64,000 bases of DNA from Nautilus pompilius (GCA_018389105.1 JACATO010000626.1:186001-250000); one strand, 5' to 3'; positions 34,601 through 47,440 are shown, numbered from the stretch's first letter. Translations and numbers: made by a program. The notes: generated by a model from the sequence alone, not told the origin.

Positions 34601-34656
34601 CTGTTTGCCATACTTTTTGCAATTTTTTCTGAGATGGTCATCACCTGCGGACTTGT
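34601..34656 (-). CDS. Candidate internal exon, minus strand
   Basis: AAATTTCAG acceptor and GTAATT donor bound 56 bases. Two readings are open. KSAGDDHLRKNCKKYGKQ starts with the phase left by the candidate first exon at 38591-38639. TSPQVMTISEKIAKSMAN starts with the phase left by the block at 35680-35720. The first reading faintly resembles the DDLIKxxKK opening seen in some golgin coiled-coil proteins, which is not enough to name it. Confidence 0.4.
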
Positions 34657-35679
34657 CTGAAATTTGACAGTTTGGCTGGAATGACCCTATGGCAGCCTGT
34701 CATTGACTGTGGCTACTCTAAATGGCTCAAATTAGTCTGGTAAACAGAAATATTACAGCAATATCAGCATAATGATAATGCACACATACTTGTTATCTGC
34801 CTGCCCACTTAGACTCTAATATGTAATTAGTTGAAATATGCAATTTTCAGTCTCATACATTCTGATTACACGCATTATGTATTCATACATTCACACACAA
34901 AAGCATTCAAAATTGAGGCAACCATATAAAAAGCTGCTCTCAGCCTTTTCAACACCTTCAAAAGTATTATTCCAGCAACTACACAAAAATTAAACAAAGT
35001 GCCAGAACTTAAACTAATAATTGGGATACTGTCACAACTTCAGATCTTTTTTATCAGAATAACCACCTTTCGTATGAATATCTTTTTGGCATCCTGTTCA
35101 GTAAATTTTTTAAAATATTGCCTTGTTAGTAACTCTCATTCCTCTGGCTAGTAGTTCCATAGTTTACTGACATTTCACAAAAGTCCAAAGGAGAGTAGAG
35201 TCCAACTGTGTTTTTCAGAAATCTCTCTGATTTTTTCCTAGTAAATTATTGTGTATTAAGCTTAGCAGAATGCTTCAGATCATTATCCAATTTGCCATCC
35301 ATATCAACCTCATTTGCAATTCATTGTCTCCTTGCACAGCATAAAACTCATGCAATTTTTCACAATCATGCCTCACCATATGACAAAATGCTGCTTGTAT
35401 TTAAGAAATTATAAGTAGATTGATCAAAAAATGCATGTGTTGTTAGTTTACCTTTTTTCCGATATATTTCATGTCCCCTTCCTAAATTATAAATATGCAT
35501 CTATTTTTCCAGTCAAGAAATTTACTGTTGTGCTATTTACGACTTGAAAATTACCAAGAGAAATAAAGAACAAAACATGAAAAACATAGATAATGGCTCT
35601 GCTAGGAAGCTAAAGGGAATGAAGTAGTAAAAGTAGTTCATTGCCAACTATGCATTACTGATGAAGATTAAATACTTAC

Positions 35680-35720
35680 ACAATGTTGGTAAACTTGCAC
35701 TAATGGGTCATTAACAGCCA
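35680..35720 (-). CDS. Candidate small internal exon, minus strand
   Basis: AAAGTTCAG acceptor and GTAAGTAT donor bound 41 bases, with two phase bases and then AVNDPLVQVYQHC. It could join the candidate first exon at 38591-38639 in phase. No family is recognised, and chance splice-like sites are possible. Confidence 0.3.
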
Positions 35721-36299
35721 CTGAACTTTACTTTAAGACTCCACTGGGCTATGATGTCAATCATCTTAGTACAGAGTAAACTAGAATTGGTCATCTTTTT
35801 TAAATTTGTCATGAATATTCATAGATTGTCAGATGTTTTCAATAAATGACTGACTTTATTGTTTCTGTCTTTAATCAAATTGTGTTGATAATTGTCAGTT
35901 TACTATTATTATCATTCTTTATGGTTCATGTGACACATCATTGTAAAAACGCTACACAATTCTTTCCAATCAATATGCAACATTCTTACAACTATATATT
36001 TCCTAAAATCCATTGTGACCTTTTCTCTTCTGTGAGAATGTTATTAAGTTTCATCAACTACACTGCCAAATAACCCCTCCATACTTCCACATTTCTACCA
36101 CTCTGCTTCATCTGACAGCACTGTGAAAAATATTTGGAATTTCCAACAAAAGTGTTCACTACACAGTGCAGCAGACATCAAGCCTCCGACGAGAGAGCAG
36201 TACAGATAGAAAACACAGGGAAAAGAGGAGGAACATCTAAAAGCGGGGACAAATATATTATTATTTGAGCAAACTAAATTGACAATTTATAGCATAGCT

Positions 36300-37035
36300 G
36301 AATAGTATAAAAAACCTAGTCACCCTGACAACAGTAAAAATGGGTCTTAGAGCTGCTGGTTTAAATAGTTGTGTGGATATTTAAAAAAAACATGCTATGC
36401 ATTCTAACAGACCAAGAAAGGAAAAAGGCTGGACTGCACAAATACTGAACAGTAGAAGACTGGAACAATGTTATGGATTGATGAGTCAAAGTTTCAGGTG
36501 TTCTGGTCCAAACATAGAATGTTTTGCAGACAAGTTAGAGAACATTTGGCAGAATAGAGTTGTTCCTACAGTTAAACAAAAAGGCAACATGAAGGCTTGA
36601 GGGTGTTTTGGATATAATGCAGCTGATCTTTGTACAATTAATGGAACATTGCGTTGATAAAAGAGTGTTATCAGTCTTCTGAAAAGACATGCAATTTCTT
36701 CTGGCAGTTGATTAATGTGCAGCATTTATTTGCAACAAGATAATAACCGTAAGCACATTTCTTAATTATGCAGACAATGTGTGCATATAACAGGATCCCC
36801 CCAGAACACAGTTTGGCCACTAAAATCATCTAATTTATCACCCATAAAATTTTTAAGTGATGAACGACAAAAACGTCAAGAAAATGATGCCACATAACAC
36901 AAAACGGCATAAACTCAACATCATCATCATAATAATATTTGCCAAAGTTACTTCATGGACTCCCAAAAATGTGCAAAGTTGTTATTCGAGCAAAAGGCAG
37001 AGGGAGTTACTTTGATGAAGCAAAGGTTTAAGTCA
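36300..37035 (+). pseudogene. Tc1-like transposase, decayed
   Basis: The plus strand reads, in shifting frames, RLDCTNTEQ..., then WIDESKFQVFWSKHRMFCRQ (the catalytic DESKF region), VVPTVKQKGNMKA, a readable QQDNN-like patch near 36740, and near the end HGLPKMCKVVIRAKGRGSYF, the usual Tc1 C-terminus. Many stops and frameshifts are present. Terminal repeats were not identified. Confidence 0.65.
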
Positions 37036-37368
37036 CAAGTTTATTATTTTATTTCTTTTGCATCCATCTACTGAATCTTACATTCACTATTATGGTGAGA
37101 AATGAATAAAATGGTGATATTCTTCTGTAGATAATTGTTCCCACATTTGTGTTTGCTTCAAACCTTTTTGCCAGTAGTTCACATATAACTATATATGAGG
37201 ATACAAACAATATACACCCTGATGTATTCATGAATTATAAAATATTAATGGTGATTTCAGGTCTGAAAATTATGGTTCTGTTAAACCGTTAAAAGTAGAG
37301 TTTAGTTTGTTAGAATTTAATTATTTAAAAAACACAAACAATGTTCTATGCAGACAGGGAAGGTAGCA

Positions 37369-37665
37369 GTGGGTAGGTAGGTAGGTGGGTGGGTAGGAGG
37401 GTAGGAGGGTAGGAGGTAGGTAGTAGGAGGTAGGTAGGTGGGTAGGAAGGTAGTAGGAGGGTAGGTAAGTAGGTAGGTGGGTAGGTAGGTAGGTAAGGTG
37501 GGTAGGTAGATAGGTAGGCAGGTAGGTAGGTAGGGTAGGGTAGTAGGTAGTTGGGTAGGCAGGGGTAGGAGGGTAGGTAGGTAAGGTAGGTAGGTAGGTG
37601 GGTAGGTAGGTAGGAGGTAGGTAGGTTGGCAGGTAGGTAGGAAGGCAGGTAGGTAGGTAGAAGGC
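37369..37665 (+). repeat. GGTA-type tetranucleotide microsatellite
   Basis: About 300 bases of imperfect GGTA/GGTG/GGAG repeats, G-rich on the plus strand and almost free of C. It borders the CpG-rich segment. It is not the TTAGGG telomere repeat. Confidence 0.9.
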
Positions 37666-37903
37666 CTTAAGGCTGAAGGCAGAAGTAATTTTTATCCTGA
37701 TCCATTAAGACATTTTTTTAATTTGCCAGATGTAATCTGATAATTACAGTACACGGTAATACACGGGCTCATTAGGCCATAGTCAGTACAGTATTCTTAC
37801 CTCTCCACCACCCACAAACAGTCGGTGTATCACCTACAACAACAAAACTCCACCATCTTCTAAAAGTATTGTATTTCTCAACTCCGAGTCCAACCGGCTC
37901 TCG

Positions 37904-38347
37904 GCGGTTTCCTGTTTTACCGTCGTAAAGTAATAAATATTCTTTAAATATAACAAACAACTCACTGTATGTAGAAGTGAAATATCCCATCGCCGACGAA
38001 CACCGACAGATGACCGCAGTAAAATCGCCACAGGGACAAACGACGCCATCAATTACTTCAACACAGGAATTCATTCTCGATGGCCGTCGTCCTCTGGATT
38101 CCGTAATAATCCCCGTCCTCCAAGCCAAGATATCGCTGCATTACCATCAGCACCCGTATCTATAACCAATCAGTCTGTGTAATCGGTAATCTCCATCAGT
38201 AATCTGTCGGTTATTAAGCAAAGTACGGAACAATCTGCTGCTGGAGCTCGTGGACGACCACGAGGCGTTTTGATAAAATAGGAAACCGAGTTTTAAGTGA
38301 AATTTAAACAAGTATTTTTATTTTACGACGGTAAAATAGGAAACCGC
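37904..38347. repeat. Inverted repeat, 47-bp arms
   Basis: The arm GCGGTTTCCTGTTTTACCGT at 37904 continues with CGTAAA. The opposite arm, read on the minus strand from 38347, begins GCGGTTTCCTATTTTACCGT and continues CGTAAA. The arms then stay similar through an AT-rich tail. A partial third copy (AAATAGGAAACCGAG) lies at 38274-38288. The central TTTACCGTCGTAAA is itself nearly palindromic. Confidence 0.65.
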
Positions 38348-38590
38348 CCCGCACTTTACAGTGATATCATCATCATCATCACTGGTGATGAGAGACTAAC
38401 ATCGACAACGAAACCAAACCGGTCAGGGACCCAGTCCGCCCGCCATTGTAGCCGCCGTCGTCTGCCCGGCCGGCCGCCACCTTCACCACCCACCCACCTA
38501 CACATCACCGTCGGCTAACTCCTCCATCAATTACTCCTCCGGTTAATTTCACAAGCCAGCGAGATAATGTACTCGTAAGGAGAGACAAAC

Positions 38591-38639
38591 CTGAGAGTTT
38601 AGAAGGAGACTCGCAGTCCGTCTCCAGTTCTTCTGCCAT
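38591..38639 (-). CDS. Candidate first coding exon of a minus-strand gene
   Basis: On the minus strand the ATG at 38639 (context GTTGGATGG) opens MAEELETDCESPSKLS and ends one base into the next codon, at CTCTCAG/GTTTGT, a good donor. It lies at the edge of the CpG-rich segment, as expected for a 5' exon. The protein is not recognised. Phase allows joining to 34601-34656 or 35680-35720. The RAD50 blocks further along are on the same strand but do not start this way. Confidence 0.5.
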
Positions 38640-39193
38640 CCAACTACACGACCTTTAACCTAAACATGGCGCCATTTTCCGCGGGGAGACATCACTGCAA
38701 AATCTATACTCTGAATAATATTTGTCTTATTTTTAAGTTAGAATTTTATTAATAATGTTTAAAATATACGTATAAAATTTTAAAAATTTAGTAATTCAAT
38801 GTCAGCCTTAAATTTAATGTTCAATCCATATTTCGTTCCAAAGTAGTTTTGGCTGAAACCCTGTAGTTCTAACATACACAGGGACCGTTCATGTTACAGG
38901 AAACTAGGCGATGTGAAGTAAAATATCTTAATGCATTAAAAAAATCTTTCTTTCTTTTTTCTTTGTCTGTAAACATTCAAAATTAGTCTTCAGTATCATT
39001 GTAGTAGGAATAGTTGAGGTATCTAAAATAATATTTGTTAGATGTGGTTGTAGATGTTTTCTGATTATGAAAATTATTCTCGTAATTACCATTGAAGGAA
39101 AACACTGTATTTTACATTGGGCAGTGAAAATATCGTAGCAATCCTAGTACCTAGTGAAGCAATTTTTTTACATTTCAGACTTCAGCCCTTAAA

Positions 39194-41362
39194 ATGAAGC
39201 GGAAAAAAAATATACTACAGTTCATGCGAAAAATCCCAAGAACTGAAAGTTCAAAGGAAGAGGCCAGTGAGGATGTAACAGTAACACAGCCATCTTTGAT
39301 GAATGATACTGATGAAACTTCTGCTTCTGATTCTGTGCCACCTACAGATGAGGCAGATGCCGCATCATCTCTTCCAGAATGCTGGAGTATGAAGCAATAT
39401 GGAGAGTTCCAAAAAATATGATGGATTGATTGTTCATAGCAAGAAACTTGGTTGTGATCACTGTGCCAAATTTGATTCCTTAAACACGAAGGGAATTCAC
39501 GTATCAATTGAATGGGGAAGCTGCAGTGTTGAAGCCCCAGGGAAGGATAAAACCATCCACCAAGCATCTCTCAGGAAGAAAATGAAAGAGCATTTTTCAT
39601 CAAAGGCACATAGTGTTTGTGTAAAGCAACTACAGGATCGTGCAGATGATGATGCAATTACAAAATGCATTGATAACACGAACAGAAACATTTTGCCTCT
39701 ACATGCAGAGTTTTCCATACAGTCTACAGTTTAGCAAAAAGCAGCAGGCCATTTTATGATGCTGAAGATGAGATTGAGCTTCAAATAAAAAATGGAGTTG
39801 ACATGGGTGTTGGACTTCATTCTCGCAAAACTGCTGTGAAAATAGTTGATCACATTGCAAAGGAGATAAAAAATTAAATATTTACCAAAATTTTAAAATC
39901 TGTGTCAATGTGGATGAAGCTTCAACCATATCTAGTAAGCCTGTGGATATCATTTTTTTGAAGATTGTGATCTATCACCAACAATTTTCTTTGATTTGGT
40001 CGAATTGTAAGGACAGGGAGCAGAAACAATATACGCATCTTTGTTAAAGAGTTTGCACAATGGTGGATTTGATAATGAATATTTGAGAAATAATTTGATT
40101 GCTTTCTGTTCAGATGGGGCAAGTGTAATGCTTGGCTGAAATTCTGGGGTAGGCATTAGACTTAAAAATGATTTTCCTAACATTGTCATTTGACATTGTT
40201 TAGTTTAAATCATCGTTTGCCAACTTGTTCTGGATGATTCTGTCAATGATATAAAACAAGTGAATCACTTCAAAATATTCATGGATAAAATCTACACAAT
40301 CTTTCACCAATCAATCAAAAACCAAATGTAACTCTTCAAAATTTCAGAAGAACTTGGACAACAAATTCTGAAGATAGGTAGAGTTCTGGGACCAAGATGG
40401 AACTGCTTGCAGTCTAAGATCTGCACTTTGCTGTGTGGCATGCTTATCCAGTATTGTACAGATATTTCTCTAGTGAGACAAAACATTCAGGGATAGGTGC
40501 CCGTCTTTGCAACAAACATTTCTTGGATGATTTGGCACTGATGATAGACATACTGCAAGAAATTTCATTACTTTCTAATGCCCTTAAAGCTAGAAGTTTA
40601 ACTTTGCCAAGAGCTGAAAAACTAATAAAAAGGTCCATTAAGGCATTTGAAATGCTCACAGAAAGTAAGGGAACCTTTGAAAAGGAAATTACTGTCAGAG
40701 TTGCTTATGATGCCTTTAAGGATGTTCAGTTCATTGAAAACAACAATGTTGTTAGCCTTCCTTGTCAAAAGCTACTGGAGGCAGTGATAGAAAATATGGA
40801 AAACAGGTTGATGGACTGTGATTATTTAACAACAAAGAACAATGAACAAGTTGAACAAGAAAATGACAACAAAATTCATGAACTGATAAACTTGCTTGAG
40901 CCAAATTCGTGGAATACTGAGGAAGTTGTTGTACCCTGGAAAGCTGCAGAAGAAAAACTGAGTGAATTCAGTGAAGTTTTCCATCATGAAATCAGCATTA
41001 ATGATTTCCGTGACTATGTGGAAAATGTCCTACAAAATTCCCACAACCCTGCGATTCCTCAAAGTGTACAAAATGCTAAAAATATTGTCAGTACTATTGC
41101 TGTCAGTTCTGCAGAGGCAGAAAGAGGTTTTTCAAGAATGAATATTATATATTCAGATAAAAGAAGCCGCCTTACAGTTGAGAATGTAGCGAACCTTATA
41201 ACAATTAATCTGATTGTCCTCCCATTGGATTCATGGGATGCCACTCCTTCGTTCAAAACATGGCTTAGAAAAAACCACTCTGCTGATGACAACAGGGTCA
41301 AACAAAAGAAAGCTAAAGACATTGATGACAATCAAGTGGCTATTTGGAAAATTTTAAAGTGA
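39194..41362 (+). pseudogene. KIAA1586-like hAT transposase, interrupted
   Basis: The ATG at 39194 gives MKRKKNILQFMRKIPRTESS and an acidic, Ser-rich leader. The frame shifts near 39420 into KKYDGLIVHSKKLGCDHCAK and ASLRKKMKEHFSSKAHSVCV, a zinc-binding region (CDHC ... H...C). From 39734 to about 40430 the frame is broken by many stops. A long clean frame (40433-41362) carries the C-terminal half and ends with IAVSSAEAERGFSRMNIIYS and SRLTVENVANLITINLIVLP, the hAT dimerisation region. A TGA at 41360-41362 ends it. The family is the E3 SUMO ligase KIAA1586-like group of domesticated hAT elements. Confidence 0.8.
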
Positions 41363-41369
41363 AAGATTA

Positions 41370-42370
41370 CAAATGTTAAATTAATAAAAGACTCAGGTAA
41401 AGAATTTTTGTTATTATTTTTTTTGCCAAAATGGTAACATTCAATGGAAATGCAGCAAACACAATAGTAAAGTATTTTTATTTTTACCTAGCTCAGAAAA
41501 ATGAAGAATACATAAAATCATAAAATTTATAAACAGTAATATCTATAATTAATAATAATTCAAAAAGCACAAACAATCAAACATGCATAGATATATCTTC
41601 GTATTACTTAGTTCATTAACTATATAGTCTAATATAGAGTCTCTTTGATGTTATTATAGTGATGCTTTAACCATTGTTTAGACATTTTTTTAATTTGGGA
41701 AATAATTATAATTAATAATTTGATTTGCTAACTGTAGAACACGGCAGCCCAAAGATCAACCTTTGGACCTATATCTGGCCAAACCGACAACATGCTGTTT
41801 GAGAGAGAGAGAGAACCGGTTGTTAAAATATTTGAATCCCCCTGGGTATAGTACATCTGACAATGTAGCCAACCTCATGTTACAGGACAAGTTCTCCTTG
41901 TTTTATATTTTAAAAAATCAGCAATAATTTTGTTTCATTGACATTATTTACTTTTTAATTCCATTCATTTATTATTCATTCGTTGTGTAATACAAATATC
42001 TGCCTCATTCTCTAACTAAACTCATCTCGAAGCTGTCATTGAACATATTTTAAATAAAACTTAAAACAGATGACTACATGAAAACATCTGAATCACAGTA
42101 TCACCACGCCACGTTTCCGTCCCCTCCCCAATCCTTGCTGCCTGATGGAAGTTTAGGGTCTGACAATTTTATAAGGCAGTTTTGAAAATCAAGGTTTGAC
42201 TATGTAACAGAGAAGTTTGCCATAGCTACGGCACACCTTTCGGTAACAGTTCTTGACAGTCCCTTAGCAACATCCTGGGTTGTTCCACATGTAACTGTTT
42301 CTGATTGTGTGTCTGCCCTACATTTCAAGGCAGATTTAAAGGGTTACAACAGGATCAGGAAATGCCCATT
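41370..42370. other. AT-rich DNA with a short GA microsatellite
   Basis: A (GA)n run lies at about 41800-41813. The far end of the upstream hAT element may lie here but was not identified. Confidence 0.3.
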
Positions 42371-42379
42371 GTAGCAGAT

Positions 42380-43960
42380 ACACATCATCCATTTTTAATA
42401 TCAGAATACAGGAAAAATTAACTGGGATAGTAACAGAAAAGTTAGGAGATAAATCAGTTCAGTCATAAAATAGATAGGGGAAAGGGGAGAAATCATTGAA
42501 AAGAAACGGAAGATGACAAACTGGTCAGGACAAAAGATCACTATTTACAGAAATGATAGAGAAATAATCGAGATAGTCAAAGAATATGGAGAAGAGTTTA
42601 ATCTCATTACAGAAAAGATATCAGGCTAATGAATGAAAAAGAGCAGAAATCAGGAAATTTGTCTGATCATGAAGATAAATGATAAGATATCAGACAGGCA
42701 GAGAAAAGAGGGAAAAAAACCGGCTAGTCACAGAAAGGGAAGCCAGCAGGCTAGTTGCATAAAAGGGAGATAAAATCAGGTTAATCATAAAAATAAGTGA
42801 AGAAATCAAGATAATCATTAAAAAGATATGAAGTTAGTTAAAGAAATCAGTCAAAAAGCCGAAAAGGTATAAAAAACCAGGCCAGTCTCAAAATATCATA
42901 TACATCAGTAATGACAACGAAGAGGGAGAAGCCATCGAGCTGATCATAGGAAAAAATCAAAGATTTCGCTGTCATCAGAAGAGAAAATGGCGGAGAAATA
43001 AGGCCGGTTACAGAAAAGATAAAAAGGATATCTATCCCCTAGTCATACAAAAGATAGGAAAGAACAATCAATAATCTTAAAATGGAGAGAGAAAATATCA
43101 GACTAATCACAGAAAATGTAGAATATATCAGACTGCTTATGGAAAGTATGCTGGAAAAATTAGGCTTGTCAAGAAAGGATGGAGAAGAAATCAAGCTAGA
43201 TCAAGGAAATCAGAATATCCACAGGAAAGATAAAGAAGAAATTAGGCTAGTCGCAAAGAGGATAGAGAATCATTCAAGTTAGAAAAAGAGAAAAACAATG
43301 ATAATATAAGGAGGAGGGAGAAGATAGGCTAGACAGAAAACTGGAAAAAATCAAGCTAATTATAAAAAGCTGAGAAATCAGGCGATTCATAGGAAAAGAT
43401 TTGAATCACAAAATGAAAAAGAATTAGGCTAATCAGAGAAAAGATAGCAAAGAGATCAGTCTGCAGAAGGGGGAGAATAAATCAGTTTAATCATTGAAAA
43501 AAGAAAGAATGTATCAGATTAGTAACAGAAATTAGGATATATACATGTAATGAAGCAGAAATCAGACTAGTCGGAGAAGAAATAAGGCTAATCATAGAAA
43601 GGAAAGAAATCAAGCTGGTCAGGGAAAATGGAATAGAGATAAGAAATGAGGAAGACAGAATATATCAATCAATGCAGAGAAAAGTGAGGAAAAATCAGAC
43701 TTGTTGCAGAAAAGATAGAGAGGATATCAAACTATTTGCATTAAAGATAAAGATATCAGGTTGTTAATCATAGAAAAAAAGTAGGCTAATCATATAAAAG
43801 AGATAGAAAAATCAGGTTTTTCATAGAAAAGAGAGAAGATTTCAGTTTTTTCAGAGAAGAAATAATTATAGTAGTCACAAATAAAGTTTGTGAAGAAATC
43901 AGCCTAGTCACAGAAAAGATAAAGATCATTGGATTGTCACATAAATTCCTTAATAACTTT
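42380..43960 (+). repeat. Degenerate purine-rich tandem array
   Basis: Loose tandem copies of a unit of about 33-36 bases, best written GAAATCAGGCTAGTCA then AGAAAAGATAGA. Plus-strand purines dominate over about 1.6 kb. Some stretches are open (43082-43282 reads ENIRLITENVEYIRLLMESM), but indels break any long frame. Confidence 0.7.
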
Positions 43961-43969
43961 ATCACAATT

Positions 43970-45130
43970 ACCAAATAAGCAGCAAATATCATATATTTCA
44001 TGATGTTAGAATAGAAATTGGGTAAGCATCTAGTACATATTAATTTCAGAAATTCTAGTAGACAAGAAGCAGCGATGTAATAAATAATACCTTAACTCTG
44101 AATACCTACGTGCTACTGTAAAACAAAAATTAGCATATCATCATTTTTACAGTGATAAAAGAGAAAATTAAAGTGTAATCTTTTTAAGTTACCATTAAAG
44201 TGGAAATAATTTAGGTGCATATTAATTCCAGTCTTTAAACAAGATTCAGCATTGTCTAAGTGCTTCAGTCACAAAATTAGCATCTATTATGCATTTAAAG
44301 ATGCTGAACACAAAAATGTAATCTTTATTAATTTCCATATAAGTGGTAAAAGTTGCTGATAGATATTAGTGTCAGTGTCTGTATATTATAAGCAGTTTTG
44401 TAATAATAATAACTATGACTTATTGAAAGGTATAGATAGCATTTTTATTTTACTTATTGAATTTCATCTAAACTTGAACGTATCAGTATCTTCTCATCTT
44501 AGTTCAAGTTCACAATGTGTAAATTAAGATTTTTAAAAAAATTTGCTAATATATTAATCAATGTGATACATAAGAGGTAAGAATTTAATTTATATTTTAC
44601 CATATAATGCAGTTAAATGTTTCATAATACGTTAGGTATGGGAGTAGTTTAACTTCTAATCAAGGATTCTACTGCTAAGAGAAATGATAATGCATTCCTT
44701 CTATTGTTATTGTTAGGCACGTTTCATGGCCACCTAGAAGTTTGTTTTTCTTTATTTAATCAAGCTGCAGGTAAAAATTACTATATTTGGGAATAGTGGT
44801 AACAGTTAAAAGTTATGCAATGTGAAGGGTGATTAACATTACTATTTGCTGAAAATTAAGCAAAAGCTCCCACAATGCAACATAACAGGAAGAAAGAGTT
44901 TGCATATAGATTTTTTTAAATGTGAGAAACACATTCATTGATAGAAATTGAACAGATTGTTTTTCCAGCTGAAATTTGTAGCTGTGGTTTTTATGCCTTC
45001 CTTTCTCATTTCATATCATTTAAAAAAAAAAAAAAAACTATATTGTTTGAATAGAGACATTTGAATGAAAGTGGTCAACTGCACACAAAGTTGTAATCAT
45101 CAGCTGGGAGATTAATGCAATTTTAATAGC
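43970..45130. other. AT-rich DNA
   Basis: No gene or repeat recognised. Confidence 0.3.
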
Positions 45131-45139
45131 AGTATTTAA

Positions 45140-45215
45140 CCCTTATGATGCTGAAAGCAGATATATCCACTTTGACATTCAGAGCCATTTGATGCTGGAA
45201 GCAGATTTACCCCAC
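45140..45215 (+). repeat. Possible piggyBac-type end with direct sub-repeats
   Basis: TTAA (45136-45139) is followed by CCCTTATGATGCTGAAAGCA, resembling piggyBac ends that begin CCCTT after a TTAA target. A second copy of GATGCTGGAAGCAGATTTAC begins about 44 bases later. The other end of the element was not located with confidence. Confidence 0.35.
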
Positions 45216-46279
45216 AGCTTCAAGAATACTTTTCCTTCTATTGTGATAAGCAGGAATACCCTCAGATCTTTTAAAGCCCCACAACTATTCAGATGAAATT
45301 TCTAATTTCATTTATTGGTGGATAATTGAAACATTCCAGCCCAAAATTGAATTAAACACTAAAATGATTAAATATCACCTAATATGTGTGTAGTAGTTTT
45401 TCTTTCTTAATACATTTGAGCAATTCTTTCCTTTTTCCATTTACCTCTGCATAGTAGACCGCCATGAACTCGCTGAGGGAGGGAATTGGATTAAAGTAAT
45501 ATATATATATATATATTATTTAGAGTTTTCTGTGGATGGAGTGAATAAGTTTATTTTATTAGAATGCATTGTATTTTAAAAAAGTAGAAAATAATAAATT
45601 TGTCCATAATGAAATTTGTGTCATAATGCATGAGATAATGTAATTAACAATGTAAAAACCAGAATTATAGGTGGATTTTGACATAATGTGCATGTAGCCA
45701 AATATTTTAGAACTCATTACTACAGTTTTCTTATTTAAAAAAAGAAATTATTAGTTTTATTAATTTTCTTAGTAGAATTCTAAAAAGATAAAAATTGCAT
45801 CTTAATGAGTGGGTGAATAGCAATATTAATAAGAATATCCGACACCATTTGTTTCTTCCCACACCAGACTCAAGCTTCGCTATCAACTCAAGTTTTGCAA
45901 AACACTTAAATTCACTCGCTTTCTTTTCCCACCGCCATTTTTAGAGGCCATGGTTGATAACCTCTGTTCACTTTAGATGCTAATAAAGCATAAACAGAAG
46001 CTGAATTGAAAGCAAAACTCGTGAGGTAAAGATGATGCTCCATCACGGAATGCACTCAACGACAGAATGAGAGATAGCTGCCCACAGATGCCCACGCTGC
46101 ATGTCACTCTCTTCTTTGTACACAGTTCAATACTGAAAGAGAGTTTGAGGCATTATCAAAAGCTGTTAGAGAGTGGTAATTTAAAAGGTGATCTCATTTC
46201 TTTATCAGAGCTTTACCAAGTTTCTGAAAAATTCCTGTTAGCAAAGGATATCTTGCAATGGCAACCTAAATCTTCTAGA

Positions 46280-47440
46280 CATATATTGAGCTAGCCACTT
46301 AATACTGACAACTATTGCCTACTTAGATACAGATCCACTGTCTGTGCAATCAAAATTAGTTCCAATAGAATAAACATAGTATAACCTCAGTAAAAATCAA
46401 GGATCTCATCTTTGTCCTCTAAACTTGTCATAGTGTTGTTCTGGAGAACATTCTTACCATTCCAGTTAATCCTTCCCAATATCATCAAAAATCCACTTCT
46501 ATAGCAGTTCTGTTTGGTAACAGTGTCACCTCATCATCTTGCAATCTCTTCCTTAGCCTTCTCCACATTCTGGCACATTGATCTGTAAATTCCAGTTAAA
46601 ACAAGAATCCAGTATTTCATGGTCTACCATGCTTGATCTTCAGCCCTATCATGTTCTGCAATGGTCCATAGATACTGTTACCCAAAAGCTAATTACATAC
46701 AGTTTGTGTTGAGACATTGACAACTATCGTATTTTGAAGGTCCGATTTCAACTGAGTCTCTGTCTATAATTAGTTTCTTCTTGCTTGGAGGACTAAACAT
46801 TCATCCTGGCAATGCATTGTTCACTTGTATTAGCCTCCACCATGTTGTCTAACAGCACTACCAAAAATATGTTGTTTAATTCCAACCCTTTAATAAGCTT
46901 ACTTGCCACATGATGTTGAGTTGCTCCATTCTCCAGCATACCAATCCATCTGGTAAATTGTGGCCATCAAATATGATTTCTGTCACTGTGCCATTCTATA
47001 TCAACCAACATTTAAAAATGGCCAATTTAGCAATGAAGCACTTTTCTGAGGCAATTTGGCCAAAGCTGGCCAGGATCCTTTCATTGGCAAAAACTTTCTC
47101 TCACATACACAGACACATGTACTCATGCAGATGCTAGTGCACATTATTAGTTCATTTAAAAGCAATATATATATATATATACGTGTGCAATCTGTTGTAG
47201 TGATCATATTTCATCTGGAATATATATGTTAATATTGAATCATTTCCTTTGATGATACAGAAGTTTTAATCATGCAAGCATTGAATCTCTCATTATTCAT
47301 TTGATCTTGCAATGATTCAGACAAGTTGTGGAATGTTTCAAGTCAACAGAAACCACAAAGAAAATGGCAAGGAGAAAGGGGTCAAATGAAGTTCAGATCA
47401 TGTACACAGATTAATGTCCTTGATAATACTAAGCCAACCA
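46280..47440. other. Unassigned, probably transposon-derived
   Basis: Fragmentary open frames occur on both strands and no motif can be named securely. The minus strand includes FDGHNLPDGLVCWRMEQLN, which looks like former coding sequence. Confidence 0.25.

Larger units (their letters stand above)
33890..36300. other. AT-rich DNA with two exon-like blocks
   Basis: Apart from the candidate minus-strand exons at 34601-34656 and 35680-35720, nothing was recognised here. Confidence 0.35.
37740..38720. promoter_or_regulatory. CpG-rich, promoter-like segment
   Basis: CpG is frequent here, unlike the AT-rich flanks, with runs such as CCGCCGTCGTCTGCCCGGCC. It contains a perfect hairpin at 38247-38264 (CTCGTGG/CCACGAG), a 47-bp inverted repeat (37904-37950 and 38301-38347), and a strong candidate first coding exon on the minus strand at its right edge. 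It may be a CpG-island promoter or a GC-rich transposon end. Confidence 0.5.

Noticed and set aside
37369-37665. Internal telomere repeat
   Set aside because: The motif is GGTA with variants, not TTAGGG or another known telomere unit.
38297-38518. Plus-strand open frame ending in a Pro/Arg-rich tail
   Set aside because: It covers the inverted repeat and CpG-rich DNA. No domain, and its sequence mirrors the minus-strand frame at 37772-38128 only because of the inverted repeat.
43082-43282. Coiled-coil protein gene in the purine array
   Set aside because: Only a short patch is open. Neighbouring units are out of frame and contain stops, so a tandem repeat explains it better.
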